A model generated the notes under the pieces. That model was not told the origin of the DNA, searched no databases, and was given only the letters and a program-made list of their open reading frames with translations. Made by a program: the position numbers and the translations under genes. DNA of 11,889 bases from an uncultured Bacilli bacterium (GTDB lineage: Bacteria; Bacillota_I; Bacilli_A; RF39; UBA660): contig CALVUV010000029.1 in assembly GCA_944363685.1 (NCBI GenBank), forward strand, positions 1 to 11,889, read 5' to 3'. Below, piece by piece: positions 1 through 6,182 of the stretch; within the stretch, counting starts at the first letter, position 1, and each line of letters begins with the position of its first letter.

Positions 1-1
1 T

Positions 2-55
2 TCTTTTATTGGATATATTAAGAATATCAAAAAAGGTTGTTTATTTCAATTTTAA
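2..55 (+). CDS. possible 3' tail of an upstream gene (partial)
   Basis: One plus-strand frame is open from the window edge to a TAA at 53-55 and encodes about 17 residues ending KNIKKGCLFQF. A weak hairpin with a T-run follows directly (61-91), as expected for the end of a gene. The segment is too short to recognise, and an open frame of this length is expected by chance in such DNA. No function is proposed. Confidence 0.25.
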   Translation, partial: SFIGYIKNIKKGCLFQF

Positions 56-60
56 AAGGT

Positions 61-91
61 AAATGACTCAGGATAATCTGATGTCATTTTT
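61..91 (+). terminator. weak hairpin with T-run
   Basis: The arms AAATGAC (61-67) and GTCATTT (83-89) pair over 7 bp, with a further TCA/TGA pairing inside, and a run of T follows. It could terminate the gene that ends near 55. It could also be an imperfect inverted repeat at the end of an unseen mobile element, because the hairpin is nearly symmetric. Confidence 0.35.
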
Positions 92-139
92 ATATCGTTT
101 CAAAAACTGTCCGGTTATAAGATGTGATTTCATAAAATA

Positions 140-176
140 AAAAAGTGAGAATAAATAAATAATTTTCTCACTTTTT
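140..176 (-). terminator. bidirectional intrinsic terminator of the pilus ATPase gene
   Basis: AAAAAGTGAGAA (140-151) is perfectly complementary to TTCTCACTTTTT (165-176), giving a 12-bp stem with a 13-nt AT-rich loop. The right arm overlaps the minus-strand stop codon (TAA, 175-177). Read on the minus strand, the stem ends in a T-rich tract, as a rho-independent terminator should. The symmetry would also let it stop transcription entering from the left. Confidence 0.8.
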
Positions 177-1482
177 ATAATACTTCATCATCATCATTTT
201 TTTGTTCTTCTACTTTTGTTTCTTCTTTCTTTTCTTCTACAGGTTTGTTTTCATCATAAGTAATTCCTCTAATTTTAGCATAAATATCTAAATCATCATC
301 TACATCAATAATTCTATATATCTCATCAAACGAAGTAGAACCATCTAATACTTTTAATAATCCATCTTGTAACATCGTAATAACATCTGATGTATATACT
401 AATCTATTTAAATCTTCTTTTTCAAGATCCTCTTCATTCAAAGCATTTCTAATTTCATCATTAATCATTAATACTTCTTGAATAGCAATACGACCATGAT
501 AACCATTATTACATTTATCACAACCTTTAGGATTAGCATTGTATATTTCATTTACATCTTTACCTAAAGCCATTTTAAATACTTTTTTCTGATAAGGAGT
601 AGTTTCCTCTTTAATATGACAATGTGGACATACCATTTTTGCAAGTTTTTGAGATATAATACCAGATAATGCACTAGATAATAAATATCTCTCTACATTC
701 ATATCAAGTAATCTTTCAATAGTACTTAAAGAGTTATTAGTATGGATTGTAGAAAGTACTAAATGTCCTGTAATAGAAGCTCTAACAGCAATCTTAGCAG
801 TCTCACTATCACGAATCTCTCCGATTAAAATTACATTAGGGTCTTGTCTTAAAATAGATCTTAAAACAGTAGCAAAATCTAATCCTATTTCACTATTAAC
901 TTGTACTTGGTTTAATCCCTCTAGATTCATTTCTATTGGATCTTCAACAGTTATAATATTAGTTTCTTTTTTATTTAAAACTTGTAAAATAGAATAAACT
1001 GTAGTACTTTTACCAGAACCAGTCGCTCCTGTTATTAAAATAATACCATTAGGTTCAGCAATCATTTTCTTTAACTTTTTAAAATTATCATCATTAAATC
1101 CTAAAGATTCTATACCTTCAAGACTCCTTGTATAATCCAAAATACGAATAACACACTTCTCTCCTTCATTAGTAGGTAATGTAGATACACGAGTCTCTAA
1201 ATTAATACCTTTTATCGTACCTTTAATAGAACCATCTTGAGGTAATCTACTTTCAGTAATATTCATATTTGCAATAAGCTTAATTCTTGTAATTAAGTTT
1301 CTCTCATATATCTTAGGTATAGTTGTATAATCTTGTAAATCACCATCAACCCTAATTCTTACCATTAAAAAATCCTCTCTAGGATCAAAATGTATATCAC
1401 TAGCACCTGCTTTAGAAGCATTAGCAATTATATCATCAACAACATTAACTATAGGTGTTTTGGTTAAATCATAAGTTACCAA
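175..1482 (-). CDS. type II/IV secretion system assembly ATPase (GspE/PilB/ComGA family)
   Basis: This is a cytoplasmic hexameric ATPase that powers assembly of a type IV pilus, competence pseudopilus or related fibre. Visible motifs are the N-terminal SDIHFDP segment (28-34), Walker A GATGSGKST (152-160), an Asp box TVEDPIE (178-184), Walker B NVILIGEIRD (216-225) and a His box GHLVLSTIHTN (239-249). A tetracysteine zinc site is formed by C285, C288, C321 and C324. At 435 aa it lacks the long N-terminal regulatory domain of PilB/GspE and starts as ComGA does, yet it keeps the zinc site typical of PilB/GspE. The last 25 residues are a highly charged Glu/Lys/Asp tail. The start is TTG (1480-1482), with AAAGGGG 8 nt upstream. 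No other in-frame start lies between, and the first ATG (residue 40) would remove conserved sequence. Pseudopilin-like genes are divergent from it. The platform protein, major pilin and prepilin peptidase are not in the window. Confidence 0.93.
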   Translation of the reverse strand: MVTYDLTKTPIVNVVDDIIANASKAGASDIHFDPREDFLMVRIRVDGDLQDYTTIPKIYERNLITRIKLIANMNITESRLPQDGSIKGTIKGINLETRVSTLPTNEGEKCVIRILDYTRSLEGIESLGFNDDNFKKLKKMIAEPNGIILITGATGSGKSTTVYSILQVLNKKETNIITVEDPIEMNLEGLNQVQVNSEIGLDFATVLRSILRQDPNVILIGEIRDSETAKIAVRASITGHLVLSTIHTNNSLSTIERLLDMNVERYLLSSALSGIISQKLAKMVCPHCHIKEETTPYQKKVFKMALGKDVNEIYNANPKGCDKCNNGYHGRIAIQEVLMINDEIRNALNEEDLEKEDLNRLVYTSDVITMLQDGLLKVLDGSTSFDEIYRIIDVDDDLDIYAKIRGITYDENKPVEEKKEETKVEEQKNDDDEVL

Positions 1483-1494
1483 AATATCAACCCC

Positions 1495-1553
1495 TTTACT
1501 TTATCCTTTTAATTTACTATAATAATTATATAGTAATAATAGCCAAATTACAA
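1495..1553. promoter_or_regulatory. overlapping divergent promoters within a 23-bp palindrome
   Basis: TTACTATA (1514-1521) and TATAGTAA (1529-1536) form a perfect inverted repeat around a 7-nt centre. A plus-strand -10 TATAAT lies at 1518-1523, with TTTACT (1495-1500) 17 bp upstream. A minus-strand TATAAT lies at 1525-1530, with TTGTAA (1548-1553) 17 bp away. The two -10 boxes are one base apart inside the palindrome, so RNA polymerase probably cannot occupy both at once. The region would drive the ATPase gene leftward and the pseudopilin genes rightward. Confidence 0.55.
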
Positions 1554-1565
1554 GGGGTGTAATCA

Positions 1566-2135
1566 ATGTTAAAGACAAAAATAGTAAACAAAAAAGGATT
1601 TATGTTAGTAGAAACTTTAATTGTAAGTGTTTTTATTCTTGCCGTTTTTTCTCTACTTTATACAAATATTATCCCTTTAGTAGGTGAATATGAACGTCTA
1701 AAGAATTATGATACTGTAGAGTCCACTTATATTGCCTATTGGGGTAGAGAAATAGTTTTAAAAGGACTTCCTGATTCTATTTATGAAGAAGTAAAAACAA
1801 CTGGTTTTAAAGACATAACTGATTGTTCTTTATATACTGAAAGAGATGCTATTTATGAGTGTAGTGCCTATGAAGCGGTAAATTCTATTGATAAGATTTA
1901 TTTAACTACTTATAATTTAACAGACATGAAAAATGCTGTAGATAATGACCCAACAAATACTTATAAAAGAGATTTTACTGAATATATAAATTATTTACCT
2001 ACTTATAGTAAAAATAGTTTTAGAACTCCAGAATATGGTTATTATAGAGTAATAGTAGAATATGTATCTAATGATGTTCATAAATATGGCAATATGGAAG
2101 CTAGAAAAGGAGCGGTTACTAATGAAGAACCTTAA
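1566..2135 (+). CDS. type IV pilin-like (pseudopilin) protein, first of pair
   Basis: This looks like a secreted fibre subunit or minor pseudopilin. The N-terminus has a short basic leader, then the prepilin peptidase motif KKG|FMLVE: Gly11 before the cut, Phe12 at +1 and Glu16 at +5. A hydrophobic helix of about 20 residues follows (to about 37) and merges into a polar helix. The rest of the 189 aa is hydrophilic and Tyr-rich, with two cysteines (87 and 99) that could form a disulfide outside the cell. The C-terminal domain was not recognised. AAGGGG (1552-1557) lies 8 nt before the ATG. The gene is divergent from the assembly ATPase and overlaps the next pseudopilin by 14 nt, so the two are co-transcribed and probably translationally coupled. 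The length and single N-terminal helix favour a minor (ComGF/ComGG or GspH-K type) subunit over a major pilin. Confidence 0.82.
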   Translation: MLKTKIVNKKGFMLVETLIVSVFILAVFSLLYTNIIPLVGEYERLKNYDTVESTYIAYWGREIVLKGLPDSIYEEVKTTGFKDITDCSLYTERDAIYECSAYEAVNSIDKIYLTTYNLTDMKNAVDNDPTNTYKRDFTEYINYLPTYSKNSFRTPEYGYYRVIVEYVSNDVHKYGNMEARKGAVTNEEP

Positions 2136-2634
2136 TAATAAAGGAATAACTGCTGTTGAATTATTAGTATGTTTTATAATTGTATCAGCAATAGTTGTAA
2201 GTATGTTTAATTTAATTTTAAACTATCGTAACAAAGAACAAATAGAAGAGATAAATAATGAAGTAATAAACTATGCTAATAATTTACAAAAAGATATTCA
2301 AGATGATTTAATTAAAGGGCATTTAGTAAGTGTAGATAATATAACTGAAGATGGTTATAATGCTACTTTTACTTTTGATACAGAAGAATCATATCAAACT
2401 ACACTAACCATTAATCCTGATTCTGGAATAATCTCTTATGGTAGAGTAGGAGAGGTTATAGATTATAAACTACCTGCTATTGCAGACTTATATTTAAGTA
2501 GTGATTCTAAAATAGAATACATTGCTTCAAATGCTATTAATTATTTAAAAATAACTATTACTCTTAACCATCCTAACTTTGATAATGAAGAATATACTTT
2601 TACTATAACATGTCCAATAAATTATACATATTAA
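2122..2634 (+). CDS. type IV pilin-like (pseudopilin) protein, second of pair
   Basis: A second prepilin-like protein of 170 aa. The motif NKG|ITAVELL gives Gly8 before the cut, Ile9 at +1 and Glu13 at +5, followed by a hydrophobic helix to about residue 33 and then a coiled polar segment (KEQIEEINNE). The C-terminal half is beta-rich and of unknown family, and ends in TFTITCPINYTY. I chose the ATG at 2122 over an in-frame ATG at 2062. AAAAGGAG (2105-2112) lies 9 nt upstream of it, and only this start puts the leader at the normal 8 residues. The first 14 nt overlap the preceding pseudopilin gene. Its TAA (2632-2634) overlaps the stop codon of the convergent ylbJ-like gene. A minor pilin or pseudopilin role in the same fibre as its neighbour is inferred. 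Confidence 0.8.
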   Translation: MKNLNNKGITAVELLVCFIIVSAIVVSMFNLILNYRNKEQIEEINNEVINYANNLQKDIQDDLIKGHLVSVDNITEDGYNATFTFDTEESYQTTLTINPDSGIISYGRVGEVIDYKLPAIADLYLSSDSKIEYIASNAINYLKITITLNHPNFDNEEYTFTITCPINYTY

Positions 2635-3542
2635 AATAATAAATAAATTACAAGAGCAAGAGATGTTTCAATAATTCTTCCTATAAAGAAATATTTATAA
2701 CTCAAATCTTGTTCTTTTATATTGTTTATCACTTGTAAATGAACAGATAAACTCCCAAAAGTAATAAAAGATAAAACTATTAACCCTTGTAAATAATTAC
2801 TGATATTAAGAGTATTTACCATACTAATACCACTAGTTAAATCTAAAATACCTGTAGTAATAACACTATAAAAATTATTTAAATGAAGTGTTGATGTAAT
2901 TAGTTTACTAAAAAACATGAAAAAAGTAATAGAACCTAACATAAATAATAACAATTTAATAGCATCATTTATAGCATTAGGTAAAGCTTCCATAAAGGAA
3001 AGCTTTTCATTTTTTAAAGTATAATTACTACTTATAACTTCTTTAGGTCTTAAAATAATACCTAATATAATATTAGCAACAATATTTATAATTAATATCT
3101 TATAAGCAATAGTAATATTATTTAATACAATACCACAAGTACCAAGAATAAATAAAGGATTACCAAAATGAGTAAATGTTAAAAGATAGTTAGCGGTTTT
3201 CTTACTTATTAGACCTTTTTTATAACAATCACTAATATATTTAGAACCACTAGGAAAACCAGATATAATACTTATTACGACAATAAAACTACTAATACCT
3301 TCTATATGAAAAATTCTTTTAATAACAAAGTTTATTTTTCTACTAATTTTATCTGCTAAACCTAAATTAAGAAGTAATGATGCTAGAACAAAAAAAGGAA
3401 AAATAGAAGGAAATAATCTAGTCTTAAATATATTTATACTAGTAATACCACTTTCTATAATTAATTTAGGATTTATAAATATTCCTAAGTAAATAAACAA
3501 AATAATAAGTACTGCTAATAATTCTTGATATTTTCTTTTCAT
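2631..3542 (-). CDS. ylbJ: YlbJ-like integral membrane protein (nucleoside-recognition/Gate domain family)
   Basis: A polytopic membrane protein of 303 aa with about seven or eight hydrophobic segments. It resembles the B. subtilis sporulation membrane protein YlbJ. Family-like signatures are LFPSIFPFFVLASLLL near 43-58, GFPSGSKYISDCYKKGLIS at 95-113, FGNPLFILGTCG at 126-137 and TFGSLSVHLQV at 261-271. It is roughly 100 aa shorter than B. subtilis YlbJ. Related Gate-domain proteins are thought to be transporters, but the substrate is unknown. The assignment is supported by context: the divergent neighbour is a YlbL-type protease, and ylbJ and ylbL are close neighbours in Bacillus. The start is ATG (3540-3542) with AGAAGG upstream. 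The 3' end overlaps the convergent pseudopilin gene by 4 nt. A sporulation role here is not shown by the window, since non-sporulating relatives also keep such proteins. Confidence 0.8.
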   Translation of the reverse strand: MKRKYQELLAVLIILFIYLGIFINPKLIIESGITSINIFKTRLFPSIFPFFVLASLLLNLGLADKISRKINFVIKRIFHIEGISSFIVVISIISGFPSGSKYISDCYKKGLISKKTANYLLTFTHFGNPLFILGTCGIVLNNITIAYKILIINIVANIILGIILRPKEVISSNYTLKNEKLSFMEALPNAINDAIKLLLFMLGSITFFMFFSKLITSTLHLNNFYSVITTGILDLTSGISMVNTLNISNYLQGLIVLSFITFGSLSVHLQVINNIKEQDLSYKYFFIGRIIETSLALVIYLLF

Positions 3543-3566
3543 AATCTTACCTTCTTTTGGTATAAT
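3538..3566 (+). promoter_or_regulatory. promoter of the PDZ-Lon protease gene
   Basis: TATAAT (3561-3566) is preceded by an extended -10 (TG at 3558-3559, then one base). TTCATA (3538-3543) lies 17 bp upstream and overlaps the start codon of the divergent ylbJ-like gene. The predicted start near 3573 leaves a leader of about 16 nt that carries the AAAGGA ribosome site (3575-3580). Confidence 0.6.
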
Positions 3567-3588
3567 GATATAGTAAAGGACTGATGAT

Positions 3589-4608
3589 ATGTTTAATAAA
3601 GTTTATTTAAAAATAAAAAAGTTTATGAAAGAATACTATAAAACTATTATTTTCTTAATAATATGTTATTTTGTTTTTACATTTCCATTACCATATTATA
3701 TATATGCAGGAGGAGGTACTATTAATATTAATGATAGAGTAGTAATAGAAGATTCTACTGATAGTAAAGGAACTTTAAATTTTGCATATGTTAAAGAATT
3801 AGAAGGTAATGTCGCTTCTTTTATATTAGGTAATATAATACCTTCTTATGATATAGAGAAAAAAGAAGATGTAGAATTAAATGAAAATGAGACTAGTGAA
3901 GATATTATGTTTAGAAATAGAATATACTTAGAAAGTGCTAATCAAACTGCTATTATGCTAGCATATACAAAAGCAAATAAAGAAGTAAATGTTAAAGATA
4001 AACACTACTATGTTATTTATGTAGAAGATAAGGAAGATAATGGTATACGGGTAGGGGATGAACTCATAAAGATAAATGGTAAAGAAATAGAGGAATTAAC
4101 AGAGTTTACTGATGTTATTAAGAAAAGCAAAGTAGGAGATAAGATAAATGTAACAGTTAAAAGAAATGATAAAGAAGAAGATGTAATTGCAACTGTTAAA
4201 GATATAGATGGAGAAAAATTAGCAGGTATATCTATAAGTACTATTTATGATTATAAAACTAATCCTGAAGTAGAGTTAAACTTTAAAAGTAGTGAAGGTG
4301 GACCTAGCGGAGGTTTAATGTTAACACTTGCTATTTATGATAAGTTAACTGAAAATGATTTAACTAATGGTTTAAAAATAGTTGGAACTGGTACTATTAG
4401 TAGTGATGGTACTGTTGGAGAAATTGGTGGAGTTAAATATAAATTAAATGGTGCAGTAAAAGCAGGTGCAGATATATTTTTAGTTCCTAAAGGAGATAAT
4501 TATAAAGAAGCCTTAAAAGAAAAAGAAAAGAATGATTATGACATAGAAATTAAAGCAGTAGGAACATTTGATGAAGCAGTATCTTATTTAGAAAGTTTAA
4601 AGCCTTAA
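3589..4608 (+). CDS. ylbL: YlbL/SepM-type membrane-anchored PDZ-Lon serine protease
   Basis: This is a membrane-bound protease facing outward, with one N-terminal transmembrane helix (about 19-37), a PDZ domain (about 115-205) and a Lon-type S16 catalytic domain (about 225-335). The nucleophile is Ser240 in GGPSGGLM. The general base is most likely Lys285 in GGVKYKLNGA, which is 45 residues on, the spacing I recall for the Bacillus dyad. GTGTISSDGTVGEIGG (266-281) is also typical of Lon proteases. The length of 339 aa matches the family. SepM in streptococci trims a competence pheromone, and YlbL in B. subtilis is linked to degradation of the division inhibitor YneA. The substrate here is unknown. 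AAAGGA lies 8 nt before the ATG. The neighbouring ylbJ-like gene supports orthology to YlbL. The pilus genes nearby make a link to competence tempting, but this is only inference. Confidence 0.9.
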   Translation: MFNKVYLKIKKFMKEYYKTIIFLIICYFVFTFPLPYYIYAGGGTININDRVVIEDSTDSKGTLNFAYVKELEGNVASFILGNIIPSYDIEKKEDVELNENETSEDIMFRNRIYLESANQTAIMLAYTKANKEVNVKDKHYYVIYVEDKEDNGIRVGDELIKINGKEIEELTEFTDVIKKSKVGDKINVTVKRNDKEEDVIATVKDIDGEKLAGISISTIYDYKTNPEVELNFKSSEGGPSGGLMLTLAIYDKLTENDLTNGLKIVGTGTISSDGTVGEIGGVKYKLNGAVKAGADIFLVPKGDNYKEALKEKEKNDYDIEIKAVGTFDEAVSYLESLKP

Positions 4609-4695
4609 AAAAGTCACGGAATAAAATTATGAAATCTCACGGAATGATTTTCTTAAAAAGTGTCCATCAAAATCCTTAAAAAGTGTTCATTTGAG
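4604..4695 (+). repeat. four 23-bp-period direct repeat units downstream of ylbL
   Basis: TCACGGAAT occurs at 4614-4622 and 4637-4645, exactly 23 bp apart. CTTAAAAAGTGTCCAT (4652-4667) and CTTAAAAAGTGTTCAT (4675-4690) are also exactly 23 bp apart. Laid out in rows of 23 from 4604, rows 1 and 4 share the CTTAAAAA phase and rows 1 and 2 share the TCACGGAAT phase. The array begins inside the ylbL stop region. It could be protein-binding iterons or the remnant end of a mobile element such as IS21, whose ends carry multiple short repeats. Confidence 0.6.
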
Positions 4696-4697
4696 TA

Positions 4698-4727
4698 AGA
4701 GGTAAGTTTTACTTATCTCTTTGTTTT
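4698..4727 (+). terminator. intrinsic terminator after ylbL
   Basis: AGAGGTAAGT (4698-4707) pairs with ACTTATCTCT (4711-4720) through 10 bp, one of them a G-T wobble, around a 3-nt loop, followed by TTGTTTTG. It lies 90 nt beyond the protease stop codon, behind the repeat array. Its right arm is identical to that of the terminator at 6151-6183. Confidence 0.7.
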
Positions 4728-4773
4728 GTAATATTAATTGTATTATTGTATAAAACCGCGGATTAAAAATCAA

Positions 4774-4810
4774 AAATTTCACGGAATGAAAAAAAGAAAT
4801 TTCACGGAAT
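4774..4810 (+). repeat. two 23-bp-spaced TCACGGAAT repeats abutting a promoter
   Basis: AAATTTCACGGAAT occurs at 4774-4787 and again at 4797-4810, starting exactly 23 bp apart. The core is the same nonamer as at 4614 and 4637, on the same strand. The second copy ends 4 bp before the -35 box of the ATPase gene, a position suited to an operator or activator site two helical turns long. Confidence 0.65.
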
Positions 4811-4814
4811 ACAA

Positions 4815-4843
4815 TTGATTTAATTAATTAATTAATGTATAAT
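4815..4843 (+). promoter_or_regulatory. promoter of the DUF4143 ATPase gene
   Basis: TTGATT (4815-4820), a 17-bp spacer and TATAAT (4838-4843) make a near-consensus housekeeping promoter. Transcription should begin near 4850. The strong ribosome site AAGGAGG (4856-4862) lies 6 nt before the ATG at 4869. Confidence 0.75.
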
Positions 4844-4868
4844 CATATTAAGTACAAGGAGGCTAATT

Positions 4869-6146
4869 ATGGAAATACAAAACTATAAGAAAAGAATAGT
4901 TGATGAAAAAATAGAAAGATATTTAAAACTATTTGGTGCAGTGTGTATAGAGGGGCCAAAGTATTGCGGTAAAACTTGGTCAGGAAGATATCATGCAAAA
5001 AGTGAGAGTTTGCTTTATACTAAAACCGGAGGAAAATCTAATGAGGTTGAACTTGCAAAAATATCTCCAGAAATTATTTTAGAAGGAGAAAAACCAAAAC
5101 TTATTGATGAGTGGCAAGAAGCAACAAACTTATGGGATGAAATAAGATATGATGTTGATAGAACTGGATTAAAAGGACAATACATATTAACTGGTTCATC
5201 AACACCAAAAAGGGATGGCATATCTCATAGCGGTGCCGGAAGGTTTGGTAAAATACAACTAAGGACAATGTCTTTATATGAAGCAGGTGACTCAACGGGA
5301 GATATATCGTTAAAAGATATATGTGATGGTAAAAAGATATCAAAAGCAACTGGAGAAGTTAGTTTAAGAAAACTTGCCAATTTAATTATAAGAGGAGGAT
5401 GGCCTGGTAATTTAAATTATTCTAGTAATGATGCAAGAAAATCGGTAAATGAGTATATTAACTTAATAATAGACGATGATTTATATAGATCGGATGGTGT
5501 TAACAGAGATAAACATAAAGTAAAATTATTATTAAAATCACTTGCAAGAAATGAAAGTACAACTGTTACCAATGCAACTTTAAAAAAAGATATAAAAGAA
5601 ATAGATAATGAAGATATTGATATAGATACAGTTGCATCTTATTTAAATGCTTTGGATAAATTATTTTTATTAGATAATGACGAGCCATTTTCAATTAATA
5701 TTAGATCAAGTATAAGGGTTAAACAAGCAGAAAAAAGACATTTTGCAGATCCTTCTATTGCTTGTGCACTTTTAAATTTAACAGAAGAAAAATTAATCAA
5801 TGATTTAGAAACATTTGGATTTCTGTTTGAAGCAATGGTAGAGCATGATTTAAAAATATATGCTGATTCTTTTGATGCTAAATGTTATCACTATCAAGAC
5901 TATTTAAATAGAGAAATAGATTCGGTAATAGAGTTAGAAGATGGTAATTGGTGTGCTTTTGAGATAAAACTTGGTGTAAATGCAATAGATGATGCAGCGA
6001 AAAATTTAATTAATATAAGAGATTCAATTAAAAGTGAAAAAGGTAAAGAACCTTCAATTTTATGTGTTATTTGTGGAATGACTAATGCAGCTTATGTTAG
6101 ACCAGATGGGGTATATGTAGTACCAATAACAGCTTTAAAACCATAA
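4869..6146 (+). CDS. AAA-type ATPase with C-terminal DUF4143 domain
   Basis: A 425-aa protein of the AAA_14/DUF4143 class, common and often multicopy in gut Firmicutes and Bacteroidetes, with no settled cellular role. The ATPase part has Walker A GPKYCGKT (29-36), Walker B KLIDEWQ (77-83), sensor-like LTGSS (107-111) and an Arg in HSGAGR (120-125). The DUF4143 part (about 200-425) has FGFLFEAMVEHDL (316-328). It then has a PD-(D/E)XK-like arrangement with Asp351 in REIDSVIE and FEIK (364-367), suggesting a nuclease fold, whether or not it is active. Length and motifs are intact. It sits alone, with its own promoter and terminator, between repeat arrays and duplicated terminator arms, and separates ylbL from an unrelated envelope cluster. 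This layout suggests a gene acquired as a unit. Members are sometimes discussed as defence or mobile-element genes, but no function is claimed here. Confidence 0.88.
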   Translation: MEIQNYKKRIVDEKIERYLKLFGAVCIEGPKYCGKTWSGRYHAKSESLLYTKTGGKSNEVELAKISPEIILEGEKPKLIDEWQEATNLWDEIRYDVDRTGLKGQYILTGSSTPKRDGISHSGAGRFGKIQLRTMSLYEAGDSTGDISLKDICDGKKISKATGEVSLRKLANLIIRGGWPGNLNYSSNDARKSVNEYINLIIDDDLYRSDGVNRDKHKVKLLLKSLARNESTTVTNATLKKDIKEIDNEDIDIDTVASYLNALDKLFLLDNDEPFSINIRSSIRVKQAEKRHFADPSIACALLNLTEEKLINDLETFGFLFEAMVEHDLKIYADSFDAKCYHYQDYLNREIDSVIELEDGNWCAFEIKLGVNAIDDAAKNLINIRDSIKSEKGKEPSILCVICGMTNAAYVRPDGVYVVPITALKP

Positions 6147-6149
6147 GAA

Positions 6150-6182
6150 AAGAGATAAGTTCATTTATAAACTTATCTCTTT
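6150..6182. terminator. bidirectional terminator between DUF4143 gene and LCP gene
   Basis: AGAGATAAGTT (6151-6161) is perfectly complementary to AACTTATCTCT (6170-6180), with an 8-nt loop and A/T flanks that extend the stem to 13 bp. It lies 4 nt after the ATPase stop codon and touches the LCP stop codon (6181-6183), so it can serve both convergent genes. Confidence 0.85.

Noticed and set aside
63..137. 25-codon plus-strand open frame with AAAAGG before its ATG
   Set aside because: It runs through a hairpin and matches no known peptide; such short frames are expected by chance.
2062..2121. Upstream start for the second pseudopilin
   Set aside because: It would add 20 residues before the leader and destroy the prepilin signal; the ATG at 2122 has the ribosome site at the correct distance.
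4821..4834. TAAT/TTAA tandem run as a possible replication origin or AT-rich unwinding site
   Set aside because: It is only the 17-bp promoter spacer and its edges, with no DnaA boxes nearby.
5015..5349. Two minus-strand open frames (5015-5221 and 5101-5349)
   Set aside because: They lie wholly inside the DUF4143 ATPase gene, whose Walker motifs are in the plus frame, and have no ribosome site or family resemblance.
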